Source of the DNA: Flavobacteriales bacterium UBA1494
Lineage (GTDB): Bacteria; Bacteroidota; Bacteroidia; Flavobacteriales_E; Vicingaceae
DNA: 64,000 bases
Direction of reading: 5' to 3'
NCBI GenBank assembly: GCA_905182175.1
Contig: CAJJAT010000012.1
Location: 41,812 to 105,811 of the forward strand
Numbering within the stretch: position 1 is the first letter of the stretch; every line of letters begins with the position of its first letter. Positions 50,244 through 58,896 of this stretch are shown piece by piece. The notes below the pieces were generated by a model, which was given only the letters and a program-made list of their open reading frames with translations, did no database searches and was not told the DNA's origin. Position numbers and translations under genes: made by a program.

Positions 50244-50693
50244 TTACGCATCAACAGCTGCTTTCTTCATTTTACGGTATAAAAATGAATCACAAATATT
50301 TCTTTTGGCAAATCGCAAAGGGATATCAGAATTAATAAGCTTTTGAAAGACTTTTTTACTCACACCAAAGTACTCGTAACTAGCGCCATTTGAAAAATCA
50401 ATTCTCAACACTTGACCTTTTAAATCAAAATCTAAAATCCTGTTTTTGCTAATGGTCTCAGCGTACTCCTCTTTATTTGCTTCCTTTGTTTCAGGTGCAA
50501 TGCTGATTAAGAAGTGGTAACCGTCAATAATCTGCTTGCTCTTAATTTCCGCTTCCGCAGCTTTTTCATCACCAGCTTGAAACTTATCAGGATGCCAATC
50601 CTTTACAAGACTTCTGTACTTTTTCTTAAGATCTTTTAAATCTATTTCTTGCTCTACTGAAAACAGCTTTTTGTACTCGTTAATTCGCTTCAT
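50244..50693 (-). CDS. J-domain protein with C-terminal KTSC domain
   Basis: 149 aa. Residues 1-65 are a DnaJ domain (RINEYKKLFSVEQEIDLKDL, LKKKYRSLVKDWHPDKFQAG) with the essential HPD. Residues about 85-145 match the KTSC fold (DLKGQVLRIDFSNGASYEYF, GVSKKVFQKLINS). The J domain should stimulate an Hsp70; the KTSC module, related to a lysyl-tRNA synthetase C-terminal extension, is of unknown function. It may be co-transcribed with the hydrolase at 49471-50238. The ATG at 50693 is clear. Confidence 0.85.
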   Translation of the reverse strand: MKRINEYKKLFSVEQEIDLKDLKKKYRSLVKDWHPDKFQAGDEKAAEAEIKSKQIIDGYHFLISIAPETKEANKEEYAETISKNRILDFDLKGQVLRIDFSNGASYEYFGVSKKVFQKLINSDIPLRFAKRNICDSFLYRKMKKAAVDA

Positions 50694-50835
50694 TTGATGA
50701 TTTTTTCGATTGGCGAAAGTACCTAAATAATCTACTGAAAAAAACTTTAAGCTTGTTAAAAGATTTGGTACAATTAGTGGAAGACTAAATCTACCCTATC
50801 CACATTTATATTGCTTCAAAATAAATAGTTAACGG

Positions 50836-51249
50836 CTATTTTCCCTTGACTTTAAAACGAATTCCTCCTATTTGAGTTACATTCGGTTTACTCGTCTCGT
50901 TTGACTTTCTTTGCTTACTCGTTTCATTTGACTTATTTGGCTTAACACCCAATGGTTTTCTAAATTCCTTAGGAGGTAATTTACTCTCCACAGCTCGAAT
51001 ATTTGAATCAGATTTTGGTTTACGCTCCATTTTGCCGCGCTTATGAATGACTAGTCCATTTAAGAAATTACGCAAAATTTGATCTTGCAATTCCATGTAT
51101 TTCTCGTGATCCTCAGCTCTAAAGAAGGCACTTAATTCCGTTTTTGAAATATCGTAATCCACTAATTTTAAAATTGCTATAATATCTGTGTCCTTATAAC
51201 TAAGCGCTACTCTAAGCTTTTTAATTATATCGTTATTTGAAAGTGCCAT
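50836..51249 (-). CDS. DUF1456 (YehS-like) protein, single repeat with low-complexity tail
   Basis: 137 aa. Residues 1-72 form one DUF1456 unit: MALSNNDIIKKLRVALSYKD, TDIIAILKLVDYDISKTELS and FFRAEDHEKY, ending FLNGLVIHKRGK. Typical YehS proteins (~150 aa) contain two such units; here the second is missing. It is replaced by a basic, Ser/Asn/Thr-rich tail with a direct repeat KSNETSKQRKSNETSK and a final GGIRFKVKGK strand. Function of the family is unknown. It stands alone, 20 bp downstream of the ZIP transporter gene's end. Confidence 0.75.
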   Translation of the reverse strand: MALSNNDIIKKLRVALSYKDTDIIAILKLVDYDISKTELSAFFRAEDHEKYMELQDQILRNFLNGLVIHKRGKMERKPKSDSNIRAVESKLPPKEFRKPLGVKPNKSNETSKQRKSNETSKPNVTQIGGIRFKVKGK

Positions 51250-51268
51250 GTGTCGAATTTTGTATTTG

Positions 51269-51973
51269 CTAATGAACTACTAAGGTAACTAATGCCAGCG
51301 TTACTCCAACTAGAATCGGAACGAGCTTCCTAATACTAATATGATGTTCCTCGTTTGTCTCTAGCAGTATGGTGGTTGATAAATGTAAGATGATTCCTAT
51401 TGAAATTGCTAAAAATTGTTGGTAGACAATTGTGTTAGATGGAAAGTAACTACCCGTAAAAGCACCCAACGGGGCCATTAAAGAAAAAACTAAAAGAGCG
51501 AGAAAAATTGTTGACTTTTTTAATTTATAAGCAAGTAGCAAGCTACCAAGTATAATTGCAATGGGCACTTTATGAAGTAATAAGCCAAACAAATACGAAT
51601 TAGAATCCATCTCATAATTTAACTCTTCCAACGGAAAAGACTCTAAAAAGGCGTGCAGTGCCAAACTTGAAAACACCAACAGTGGAAACTTTCCAATTTT
51701 ACTTGAATTAACGTGTGTGTGTCCATGCTCAATTCCTCCAGAAAAATAGTCCAGAATTAATTGAAGGAAAAAGCCTATCAATAAATATAAACCCACAGAT
51801 GCTTCGCTCGATTCAAATAATTCGGGTATTAAGTGTAAAAAACAAATCCCCAATAAATAAGCTCCACTAAAGGACAATAAAGAGGATACCTTACTCTTGA
51901 GGTCAAACTTTTTTAGAAAGACCACAGATCCACTTAACAAGCTAATTATAAACAAACTTAAATAAATCATCAA
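51269..51973 (-). CDS. ZIP-family metal transporter
   Basis: Inner-membrane divalent-cation importer (Zn2+ probably), 234 aa with about seven or eight helices. The family features are LLGICFLHLIPELFESS (helix with His and Glu), a short His-rich loop GGIEHGHTHVNSSKIGKF between helices 3 and 4, and the metal-binding helix pair ALHAFLESFPLEE (HxxxE) and LLHKVPIAIILGSLL (HKxP). The ATG overlaps the stop of the methyltransferase gene by 4 nt. No Zur-like site was recognised. Confidence 0.88.
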   Translation of the reverse strand: MMIYLSLFIISLLSGSVVFLKKFDLKSKVSSLLSFSGAYLLGICFLHLIPELFESSEASVGLYLLIGFFLQLILDYFSGGIEHGHTHVNSSKIGKFPLLVFSSLALHAFLESFPLEELNYEMDSNSYLFGLLLHKVPIAIILGSLLLAYKLKKSTIFLALLVFSLMAPLGAFTGSYFPSNTIVYQQFLAISIGIILHLSTTILLETNEEHHISIRKLVPILVGVTLALVTLVVH

Positions 51974-52704
51974 TTGCTTTTTTGAACAATAAATATTAGC
52001 CGATCGGAGGTTTTCTCGTCGAACAAATTTAATTCATAATCTCCAAAGGTAGAGGAAACTTCAAATCCGCAATCTATAAATATTTTCTTAAAATCTTTAA
52101 ATCTTAGCAGTTTCACGTGCTCTTTAAATTCATACCGTTTATCTCCGTCCTCAAATTGAATCGTTTTGACAATAAATCCGTGATGAATCTCTTTTCGAAC
52201 ATGGAAGATGATATCTCCTCGCTTTACTTTTTGTTCAGACGGTAGCGTCTTTTCAACTTTTGTAACATTTAAATAATCCAAAACAAGCTGTCCCTTTGGT
52301 TTTAGAGCCCTAGCTATAGACTCTATTACCTTAATATTATCCCCCTCTTGTTGAAAGTAACCAAAGCTTGTAAAAAGGTTTACAATGAGATCAAAGTCAT
52401 TAAAAAAAGGCAACTCTCGCATATCGCCTGTTTTGAAACTTAAGCTTGGTTCAGCCATAGAATTTGCTGATTCAATACTCTGCGGACTTAAATCAACTCC
52501 CATTACATCATAACCTAATTTATGTATTTGCATCGCATGTCGTCCTTTTCCACAGGCAAGGTCCAATACTTCAGTGTGTTTCGGAAGGTTTAAAAACTCG
52601 AACAATGTTGCAATAAACCGCTGAGCTTCAGAATAGTCTCTGTGATTGTATAACAGGTGATAATACGGTGAATCGAACCAACTCTTAAACCAATTTTGTT
52701 GCAT
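51970..52704 (-). CDS. Class I SAM-dependent methyltransferase
   Basis: 244 aa from ATG 52704 (an eight-codon TTG extension is unlikely). Rossmann motif I is VLDLACGKGRHAMQIHKLGY (about residues 40-59), then GVDLSPQSI (acidic loop), FKTGDMRELPF and FDLIVNLFTSFGYF motifs. N-terminal WFKSWFDSPYYHLLYNHRDY is characteristic of a Bacteroidota methyltransferase subfamily with unknown substrate. It is translationally coupled to the ZIP gene. Confidence 0.88.
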   Translation of the reverse strand: MQQNWFKSWFDSPYYHLLYNHRDYSEAQRFIATLFEFLNLPKHTEVLDLACGKGRHAMQIHKLGYDVMGVDLSPQSIESANSMAEPSLSFKTGDMRELPFFNDFDLIVNLFTSFGYFQQEGDNIKVIESIARALKPKGQLVLDYLNVTKVEKTLPSEQKVKRGDIIFHVRKEIHHGFIVKTIQFEDGDKRYEFKEHVKLLRFKDFKKIFIDCGFEVSSTFGDYELNLFDEKTSDRLIFIVQKSN

Positions 52705-52899
52705 GCAGCTATTTTTGATAGCCGTCAAAGTTAGTTAATCATGCAAAAAGAGAACTCATAAGTAAGTTATATAATACCAATTGTAAAATAAATTCTACTA
52801 ATTTATTGTTTTGTACGACATTTTTAATTTATTTCGTAGTCTCGCAATTGGTGTTTCAATAAGATTCCCCATTTTTGTGTAAAGATTCAACTGTTTAGA

Positions 52900-53445
52900 A
52901 TGGACATTAACATATATGATTTATACAATAAAATGGAGCAAGACAGCATCATGTTGTCTTTCAAAGGTAACGTTACATCTGAACTTCTAACCTCTATACT
53001 CCAAATTATGGAGTCAAAAATGGAGAAATTAAATGAACCGAACAGAATAAAAAAGAAGGTTTATAACATTCTCGTTGAGGCACTTCAAAACCTTTATCAC
53101 CACTTGGACAAACAACCAGACAGTGCTCCTCAGGGTCACAACACTGTTATTTTTATGATTGGTAAAACTTCGGAAGCCTACAGTATTTTTACTGGGAATT
53201 ACATTGCCAATGTCAATGCTGTTAAATTAAGAAGTAGGTTAGAAAAAATTAATTCACTTGAGCCAGAAGAATTAAAAGCATATTACAAAGAAGTTTTAAA
53301 TAACGGAATGATGTCTGACAAAGGCGGTGGTGGATTAGGAATGATAGACATTGCACGAAAATCAGGTCAGAGATTAGATTTCGATTTTCAAAAAGTGGAC
53401 GAAGAGTTCTCGTTCTACAGTTTAAATATAAATATACCTCAATAG
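52900..53445 (+). CDS. SiaB-family protein kinase (histidine-kinase-like ATPase fold)
   Basis: 181 aa, cytoplasmic. The GHKL-type ATP-binding elements are visible: KKKVYNILVEALQNLYHH (N-box region, LVEALQNL) and DKGGGGLGMIDIARKSG (G-box). In Pseudomonas, SiaB is the kinase that phosphorylates SiaC and so controls the diguanylate cyclase SiaD. Here only siaB and siaC are present, as usual in Bacteroidota. It is 15 bp upstream of siaC. Start ATG 52900. Confidence 0.87.
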   Translation: MDINIYDLYNKMEQDSIMLSFKGNVTSELLTSILQIMESKMEKLNEPNRIKKKVYNILVEALQNLYHHLDKQPDSAPQGHNTVIFMIGKTSEAYSIFTGNYIANVNAVKLRSRLEKINSLEPEELKAYYKEVLNNGMMSDKGGGGLGMIDIARKSGQRLDFDFQKVDEEFSFYSLNINIPQ

Positions 53446-53460
53446 TTAACAATAGAAAAG

Positions 53461-53847
53461 ATGGAAAATTTAGTTATAGAAGGATCTCCAAAAACTCCAA
53501 CTATTAAGTTCAGCCCAGAAGAAGGAAAATTATTGATTCAAGGAAGATCAATTCCTGAAAATTCAATTGATTTTTATAAACCTTTGGTGGATTCTTTAGA
53601 AGAGTATACAGGAAATGTAAAAGACACAACCTCAGTTGATATCGTTTTAGAATATTTCAACACTAGTTCATCTAAATGTATTTTAGACGTATTTAAGAAG
53701 TTAGAAAAAATTAACGAAGCAGGTGGTGGCGTGACCATTAACTGGCATTATGAAGAAGACGATGAGGATATGTTAGAAGCAGGGGAAGATTACCAAGCGA
53801 TTATCAATATCCCATTTAAAATGGTTGAAATCGAGGAAGAAGATTAA
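53461..53847 (+). CDS. SiaC-family regulatory phosphoprotein (DUF1987)
   Basis: 128 aa. The family opening LVIEGSPKTPTIKFSPEEGK, LIQGRSIPENSIDFYKPLVD and the phospho-acceptor region LEYFNTSSSKCILDVFKKL (Thr/Ser cluster at about residue 66) are present. In Pseudomonas, SiaC is phosphorylated by SiaB on a Thr in this position, and the unphosphorylated form activates the cyclase SiaD. No cyclase gene lies here, so the partner is elsewhere or different. Ends with an acidic tail and a strong terminator. Confidence 0.9.
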   Translation: MENLVIEGSPKTPTIKFSPEEGKLLIQGRSIPENSIDFYKPLVDSLEEYTGNVKDTTSVDIVLEYFNTSSSKCILDVFKKLEKINEAGGGVTINWHYEEDDEDMLEAGEDYQAIINIPFKMVEIEEED

Positions 53848-53858
53848 GGAATAAAATA

Positions 53859-53892
53859 AAAAGCCCGAATTGAAATTTCAACTCGGGCTTTT
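53859..53892. terminator. Bidirectional terminator between siaC and AMP nucleosidase
   Basis: AAAAGCCCGA (53859-53868) pairs with TCGGGCTTTT (53883-53892) in a longer stem including TTGAAA/TTTCAA. A- and T-rich flanks let it work for both convergent genes. Confidence 0.9.
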
Positions 53893-53911
53893 GTATGTCT
53901 TAAAACCAAAT

Positions 53912-54700
53912 CTATAGATCAAGTGGATTATCAAATTTCATATGCTTCACAGATTCCCCAGATTCCCTCAATTCTTTTAGAGCATCTATACCAATCTGTA
54001 AGTGATTGTTAACGAATTTAGATGATACTTTTTTATCGCTTTCTGCTGTCTTTACTCCCTCAGGTATCATAGGATTATCTGAAACTAATAATAAAGCACC
54101 ATGAGGAATCCCATTTACAAACCCTACTGAAAAGAGGGTTGCTGTTTCCATGTCTACCGCCATGGCTCTAATTTCTCTCAAATAATCCTTAAACTTCTCA
54201 TCGTGTTCCCAAACTCTTCTATTTGTGGTATACACAGTTCCTGTCCAATAATCCAGCTGGTGTTTTTTAATCATGGACGAAACTGCTCGTTGTAAACGAA
54301 AACTTGGTAAAGCAGGAACCTCAGGTGGCAAATAATCATTACTTGTCCCGTCACCTCTTATCGCGGCAATGGGCAAAATAAGGTCACCTAACTTCGTTTT
54401 ACGTTTTAACCCACCGCATTTACCTAAGAACAATACTGCCTTTGGCATAATGGCTGAAAGTAAGTCCATAACTGTAGCCGCCATAGCACTTCCCATACCA
54501 AAGTTTATAATGGTAATGCCGTTACTTGTTGCGGATTGCATGGGTTTGTCTTTCCCTTGAATTTCAACTTCAAATTCTGAAGCAAACATTTCTATGTAAT
54601 CACCAAAGTTGGTGAGCAAAATGTAGTCTCCAAAATCCTCTAATTGAACCCCGGTATATCTTGGTAACCAATTATCTACTATCTCTTTTTTACTTTTCAC
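53912..54700 (-). CDS. AMP nucleosidase (nucleoside phosphorylase family)
   Basis: 262 aa, the short Bacteroidota form without the N-terminal Amn domain. It hydrolyses AMP to adenine and ribose-5-phosphate. Phosphorylase-fold marks are IINFGMGSAMAATVMDLL, LFLGKCGGLKRKTKLGDLIL, PIAAIRGDGTSNDYLPPEVP, the MAVDMETATLFSVG nucleoside-binding segment (ME) and LLLVSDNPM with the catalytic Asp. Start ATG 54700, 4 bp after the S46 peptidase gene's stop; cotranscription is likely but the link is probably incidental. Confidence 0.88.
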   Translation of the reverse strand: MKSKKEIVDNWLPRYTGVQLEDFGDYILLTNFGDYIEMFASEFEVEIQGKDKPMQSATSNGITIINFGMGSAMAATVMDLLSAIMPKAVLFLGKCGGLKRKTKLGDLILPIAAIRGDGTSNDYLPPEVPALPSFRLQRAVSSMIKKHQLDYWTGTVYTTNRRVWEHDEKFKDYLREIRAMAVDMETATLFSVGFVNGIPHGALLLVSDNPMIPEGVKTAESDKKVSSKFVNNHLQIGIDALKELRESGESVKHMKFDNPLDL

Positions 54701-54704
54701 ATTC

Positions 54705-56846
54705 TTATTTTTTAGTTGAAATCAACTTCATTTCCTCTACCAAATGCCCTGCATTGGCAAACTTATCTACAACAAACAATACGTAGCGAATATCAACAGA
54801 AATATTTCTACATTGACTAATATCATAATTAATGTCACTCATCGTGCCTTCCCAATTCCTGTCGAAGTTTAAACCAATCAACTCCCCTGTTCCGTTGATT
54901 ACAGGACTTCCTGAATTTCCTCCTGTTGTGTGATTCGAGGCGGTAAAACAGACATGTAAACTCCCATCTTCATCAGCATATTGACCGAAGTCTTTGTCTT
55001 CAATTAATTTAACCAAGCGCTTTGGTAAATCAAAGTCTACATTTTCAGGATCATATTTTTCTAAAATACCTTTTCCACTCGTAAAGAAATCGTAAGTGAC
55101 TCCATCTTTCGGTTTATAATTGTCAATCTGTCCATACGCTAACCTTAAAGTAGAGTTGGCATCTGGATAATACGTTCCTGGAACATAACTCCTTAAGCCT
55201 TTAACATAAATTTTACTCAAGGAGTCTATCTCAGCTGCAAGCACACTGTAATTTGGTCTAACTTCCTTAAAGTAAATGTCCCAAAACTGACTCATTAGCT
55301 GATAAACAGGATCTTTTTTTACTTTTTTAACGGTTCCTTTTCCCCAATTATCAAGCAGTGCCATTACTTTTTCTTCTGTTAAAAAGTTCGATTTTTTAAT
55401 TGCACTCTCGTAGTTCTTCATAAACAAATCAGCCTTACCACCTTTGAGTATTTCAGGTACATATTTCGAGTTTAATTGTTTTTTATATTCTTTCATTAAG
55501 GTTTCGGAAACCTCAATTTCAGTGGACAAATCGAAATTTTTAAAATGTGCTTTTGCTTGTTCTTTTAATTTTTCAATTGTCGCAGTATCTAATTCTTTCA
55601 CCTCGGAGGTATCTTCAACAATAGAAGTAAAACGATTTGCCAATCGTAGCATTTCCATCTTACGGTAAGGAATCTCCACAAAAAAGCTTCTTGCTAATGC
55701 GAAATCTTCAATTGCTAGGTAGCGCTTTTCCAATTCTGGCAAAACCATCTTATACTCTTCCATTCCTGCAGTCGCTTTCGTAAAAGCTGCTTCTCGGTCT
55801 TGTTTTAATTGAATAGCGTTTGCTTTTTCCAATCCCCTATTCTCCCCTATCCATTTTTTCCAATAATTAGCAATGCTTGCATACTTGGAGGCATATTGAA
55901 TTCGAACCTTGTCACTTGCTTTCATGTGTAGGTCCATTATTTTCAATGCTTGGTTTCGTACCTCAATTTGTGCAGGGTTAATTACTTCTTTAATTTGTTT
56001 AATGGCATATGAAGTGAGGTACTCTTGTGTCCTGCCTGGGAAACCATAAACCATTGTAAAATCTCCTTTTTTCACCCCATCCATAGAAATTGGCAAAAAA
56101 TGTCTCGGCTTAAACGGCACGTTGTCTTCAGAATAATCAGCCGGCTGATTGTCTTTGTCAGCATATATTCTAAACAACGAAAAATCTCCAGTATGTCTTG
56201 GCCACATCCAATTATCTGTGTCACCACCAAATTTTCCTATTGCTGAAGGTGGAGCCCCCACTAATCTAATATCTTTAAATGTTTCTGTTACAAACATGTA
56301 ATACTCATTTCCGTAAAAGAAAGGTCTAATATATGCCCCATAACTAGAGTCTTTTGTTGTAGAATCTACTTTTGCTTTAATTCGTTTAGCAATCTCTGCC
56401 TGTCTTTCACTTTCTTTCAGAGTTGGAGACAAGTCATTTAAAATTTCGCTTGTAACGTCTTCCATCCTAACAATAAAAGTTACCGATAAACCAGGGTTTG
56501 TTAACTCTTGGGCATGATTCATTGCCCAATAACCATTTGTTAAATAATCATTCTCAACTGAACTATGCGATTGAATTTGACCGTAACCACAGTGATGATT
56601 TGTTAAGATTAAACCTTGATCTGAAATAATTTCACCCGTACAAAACCCTCCAAAGGAGACAATTGCATCTTTTAAACTAGATTGATTTACACTGTAAATA
56701 TCTTCTGCTGAAAGCTTAAGTCCCATGCTCTGCATGTCACCTTCATTTAAACTTTTAAGTAACATGGGCAACCACATTCCTTCTTTTGCTGTAAGAGCAG
56801 ATGCTGATATAAATACACTTATGATTATTGCAATTAACTTTTTCAT
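54705..56846 (-). CDS. S46-family dipeptidyl peptidase, DPP11-like
   Basis: Periplasmic exopeptidase of 713 aa releasing dipeptides. Signal peptide (MKKLIAIIISVFISASALTA), His in LTNHHCGYGQ (H84/H85), Asp in RHTGDFSLFRIYAD, and Ser in TTGGNSGSPVINGTGE. After it, LIGLNFDRNWEGTMSDI has Arg where DPP7 has Gly (position 673 in the Porphyromonas numbering), the residue that gives DPP11 its preference for Asp/Glu at P1. The helical domain (about 280-560) that caps the active site is also present. It supports peptide and amino-acid nutrition. Start ATG 56846. Confidence 0.93.
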   Translation of the reverse strand: MKKLIAIIISVFISASALTAKEGMWLPMLLKSLNEGDMQSMGLKLSAEDIYSVNQSSLKDAIVSFGGFCTGEIISDQGLILTNHHCGYGQIQSHSSVENDYLTNGYWAMNHAQELTNPGLSVTFIVRMEDVTSEILNDLSPTLKESERQAEIAKRIKAKVDSTTKDSSYGAYIRPFFYGNEYYMFVTETFKDIRLVGAPPSAIGKFGGDTDNWMWPRHTGDFSLFRIYADKDNQPADYSEDNVPFKPRHFLPISMDGVKKGDFTMVYGFPGRTQEYLTSYAIKQIKEVINPAQIEVRNQALKIMDLHMKASDKVRIQYASKYASIANYWKKWIGENRGLEKANAIQLKQDREAAFTKATAGMEEYKMVLPELEKRYLAIEDFALARSFFVEIPYRKMEMLRLANRFTSIVEDTSEVKELDTATIEKLKEQAKAHFKNFDLSTEIEVSETLMKEYKKQLNSKYVPEILKGGKADLFMKNYESAIKKSNFLTEEKVMALLDNWGKGTVKKVKKDPVYQLMSQFWDIYFKEVRPNYSVLAAEIDSLSKIYVKGLRSYVPGTYYPDANSTLRLAYGQIDNYKPKDGVTYDFFTSGKGILEKYDPENVDFDLPKRLVKLIEDKDFGQYADEDGSLHVCFTASNHTTGGNSGSPVINGTGELIGLNFDRNWEGTMSDINYDISQCRNISVDIRYVLFVVDKFANAGHLVEEMKLISTKK

Positions 56847-56860
56847 TTTTATTCTTCTGT

Positions 56861-57808
56861 TTAATTCTCGTTATTTTCTAATTGATTGTCAATTCTTTCA
56901 GCTGAAGAACCGGTAAAGGGCAGTCCTTCCTTCTTTGCATCTATAGCCGCAAAATTGATGTTTTCCTTCTTTCTAGGTTCATTTTTAAATTGTCTCTTCT
57001 TCATTTTAAACTCCTTCTTCCACTTTTTGCCTTTCTGCTTTAATGGATAAAGCTCGTTTATTTTCCTCGTTCTATACTTCTTAATAAATATCAGAGAAAA
57101 TGGAATAGCTGTATATACCATTCCTGAATAAGCAGAATAATATCCCCCACCTATAACAACAACCAAGATAGAAATAAAACATATGATCATAATGGAAAAG
57201 AATACAATCATGGAGGATTTAGTCTCGTAAACTTCTCTCATATTCAATTTTAGTTCTTTTCGCTTTCTATATCCGTTGTGAAACATTCCGAATAAAATAG
57301 TATGCATGGCCAATAACCCAAGCCCAAATCGAATCATAATATCTGCCCAATCATCAACTGAAAGCATAGACTCTATCGCTTTTGACAAAGCAATCTGATA
57401 CGCATCAGAGGTAAAACCAATGCTTCCCAATGCATTTATCAATTGAACTGATCCAATATACGAGAATAAATATTTTAAAGGATAGATATAAAAAAGAAGT
57501 ACAAAAAGGAATAAAAAGTTTAGTGCTTTGGTTCGCTTGTCCTGTAAACCGTACTTTGTAAAGTAGCTGACATGGTTATTCCACAAGGCTAAAAGCATTA
57601 AAATACAGGCTATAAATCCAATAAAATCGTACATAGAAGCTTGCAGCTCAACGTAGGTTTTGGGAACCTCAGAGGCAATTACGAGCAAGGTAATCGCAAA
57701 TGCAAAAACAGCATCGGTTAAGTGTTCTAGTCGACTACTGTCTAATCCACGGTAACGGAAACCCGTCTCAGAAAATTTTCTATTATTTCGGTAAAAACTC
57801 TTGAACAT
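56861..57808 (-). CDS. TMEM175-family potassium channel-like protein
   Basis: 315 aa with about six helices and a long basic C-terminal tail. The first helix has the family signature RLEHLTDAVFAFAITLLVIA (the FSD/FT-type selectivity helix of TMEM175 proteins) and then LLALWNNHVSYFTKYG and NFLFLFVLLFYIYPLKYLFS. Prokaryotic TMEM175 proteins are tetrameric K+ channels with one such repeat of six helices. The tail (about 250-315, Lys/Glu-rich) is not part of the channel. Divergent from the DUF gene at 57862. Confidence 0.82.
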   Translation of the reverse strand: MFKSFYRNNRKFSETGFRYRGLDSSRLEHLTDAVFAFAITLLVIASEVPKTYVELQASMYDFIGFIACILMLLALWNNHVSYFTKYGLQDKRTKALNFLFLFVLLFYIYPLKYLFSYIGSVQLINALGSIGFTSDAYQIALSKAIESMLSVDDWADIMIRFGLGLLAMHTILFGMFHNGYRKRKELKLNMREVYETKSSMIVFFSIMIICFISILVVVIGGGYYSAYSGMVYTAIPFSLIFIKKYRTRKINELYPLKQKGKKWKKEFKMKKRQFKNEPRKKENINFAAIDAKKEGLPFTGSSAERIDNQLENNEN

Positions 57809-57861
57809 TTCGGAAATTTAGGGTTTTCAATAGTACGCAAAAGCAATTTAGTTCATCCTGT

Positions 57862-58887
57862 ATGAAAACCTTCGTTCCATTTCATAAAATAGCAAAACAA
57901 AAAGTAACTATCGTTGATGGCTTGCACCCTCACAACCTTTGCTTATCACACTGGAAAGGAGCAAATAATCTCGATACAATTGCCGCAGACACATCAGGTG
58001 AAATTGTGCTTAATGCGGTAGAAAAAAGCTATCCAGGAATTGAAAATAATTTAGTTTCTGCCACGCATTTTGATATTGATGGATTTGTGGGAGTTTTCTC
58101 ACTTTTTTATCCTGACGTAGCGTTGCAGTTCAAGCAAGAGTTAATGGCCATGGCTCGCATTGGAGATTTTAGAGAGCTAAGACAACATAATAAAATCGAT
58201 GATTTAGCTTTAAAACTTTGTTGTTGGATAAATAAAGTAGAGCGAGAAAAGTTTTATCGCCCATTTGGCAGCAAAGATGAAATTGAACTCTGTGTTGAGA
58301 AATTTGACTATTTCCTTCCTGTCTTTTCTGACGTTTTACAACGAATAGACGATTATTCTGATGATTGGAAAGAGGAATATGAAATGGTACTGAACAGTTT
58401 GAAAGATTTTCATTCAAAAGCTGAATACAAAAACATTGGGCTAGTGAAAAAGAATTATTCGAAACCGTCTCATTATTACGCTTTGTATAGCGATACTGTT
58501 GGCTTTGACATTGTACTTTCGAGCTATCCGGAAAACAAACATGAGTTAGAATACAAATACACCACCTGGATTGATTTGGCAAGCCGATTAAATTTACCTC
58601 GAGTTGATTTAAAGCCTTTGGCCGAAAAATTAAATACAATGGAAACATCTAAACGCATTTGGCAAGTAGATTCTATTTCTGATACGGGGCCGATTTTGAG
58701 ACTAGAATCGAAGCAACTTTCAAAAGCAGACCGATATGCTAACCCTTACGAGAGAGAAATATTCAGCTCAAGTATAGCTGCAGAGGTATTTGAAAATGAA
58801 GTAGTATCTTATCTTGAATTAGCGTTTCGGAACATTTTACCTAAGAAAAATTGGACATGGAGCGAAATGAGAGCACTAAATTCCTAA
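57862..58887 (+). CDS. Conserved hypothetical protein (DUF6687-like)
   Basis: 341 aa, soluble, no signal peptide. Features: KVTIVDGLHPHNLCLSHWKG at the start, then SATHFDIDGFVGVFSLFYPD, where the HFDIDGF block resembles an Asp-rich metal-binding site. A C-terminal half (about 215-341) has WIDLASRLNLPRVDLKPLAE and ends with NWTWSEMRALNS. I believe this is the DUF6687 family, but this is from memory. It lies 9 bp before the secreted S37 peptidase gene in the same direction; no functional link is established. Confidence 0.55.
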   Translation: MKTFVPFHKIAKQKVTIVDGLHPHNLCLSHWKGANNLDTIAADTSGEIVLNAVEKSYPGIENNLVSATHFDIDGFVGVFSLFYPDVALQFKQELMAMARIGDFRELRQHNKIDDLALKLCCWINKVEREKFYRPFGSKDEIELCVEKFDYFLPVFSDVLQRIDDYSDDWKEEYEMVLNSLKDFHSKAEYKNIGLVKKNYSKPSHYYALYSDTVGFDIVLSSYPENKHELEYKYTTWIDLASRLNLPRVDLKPLAEKLNTMETSKRIWQVDSISDTGPILRLESKQLSKADRYANPYEREIFSSSIAAEVFENEVVSYLELAFRNILPKKNWTWSEMRALNS

Positions 58888-58896
58888 TTTCAAACC

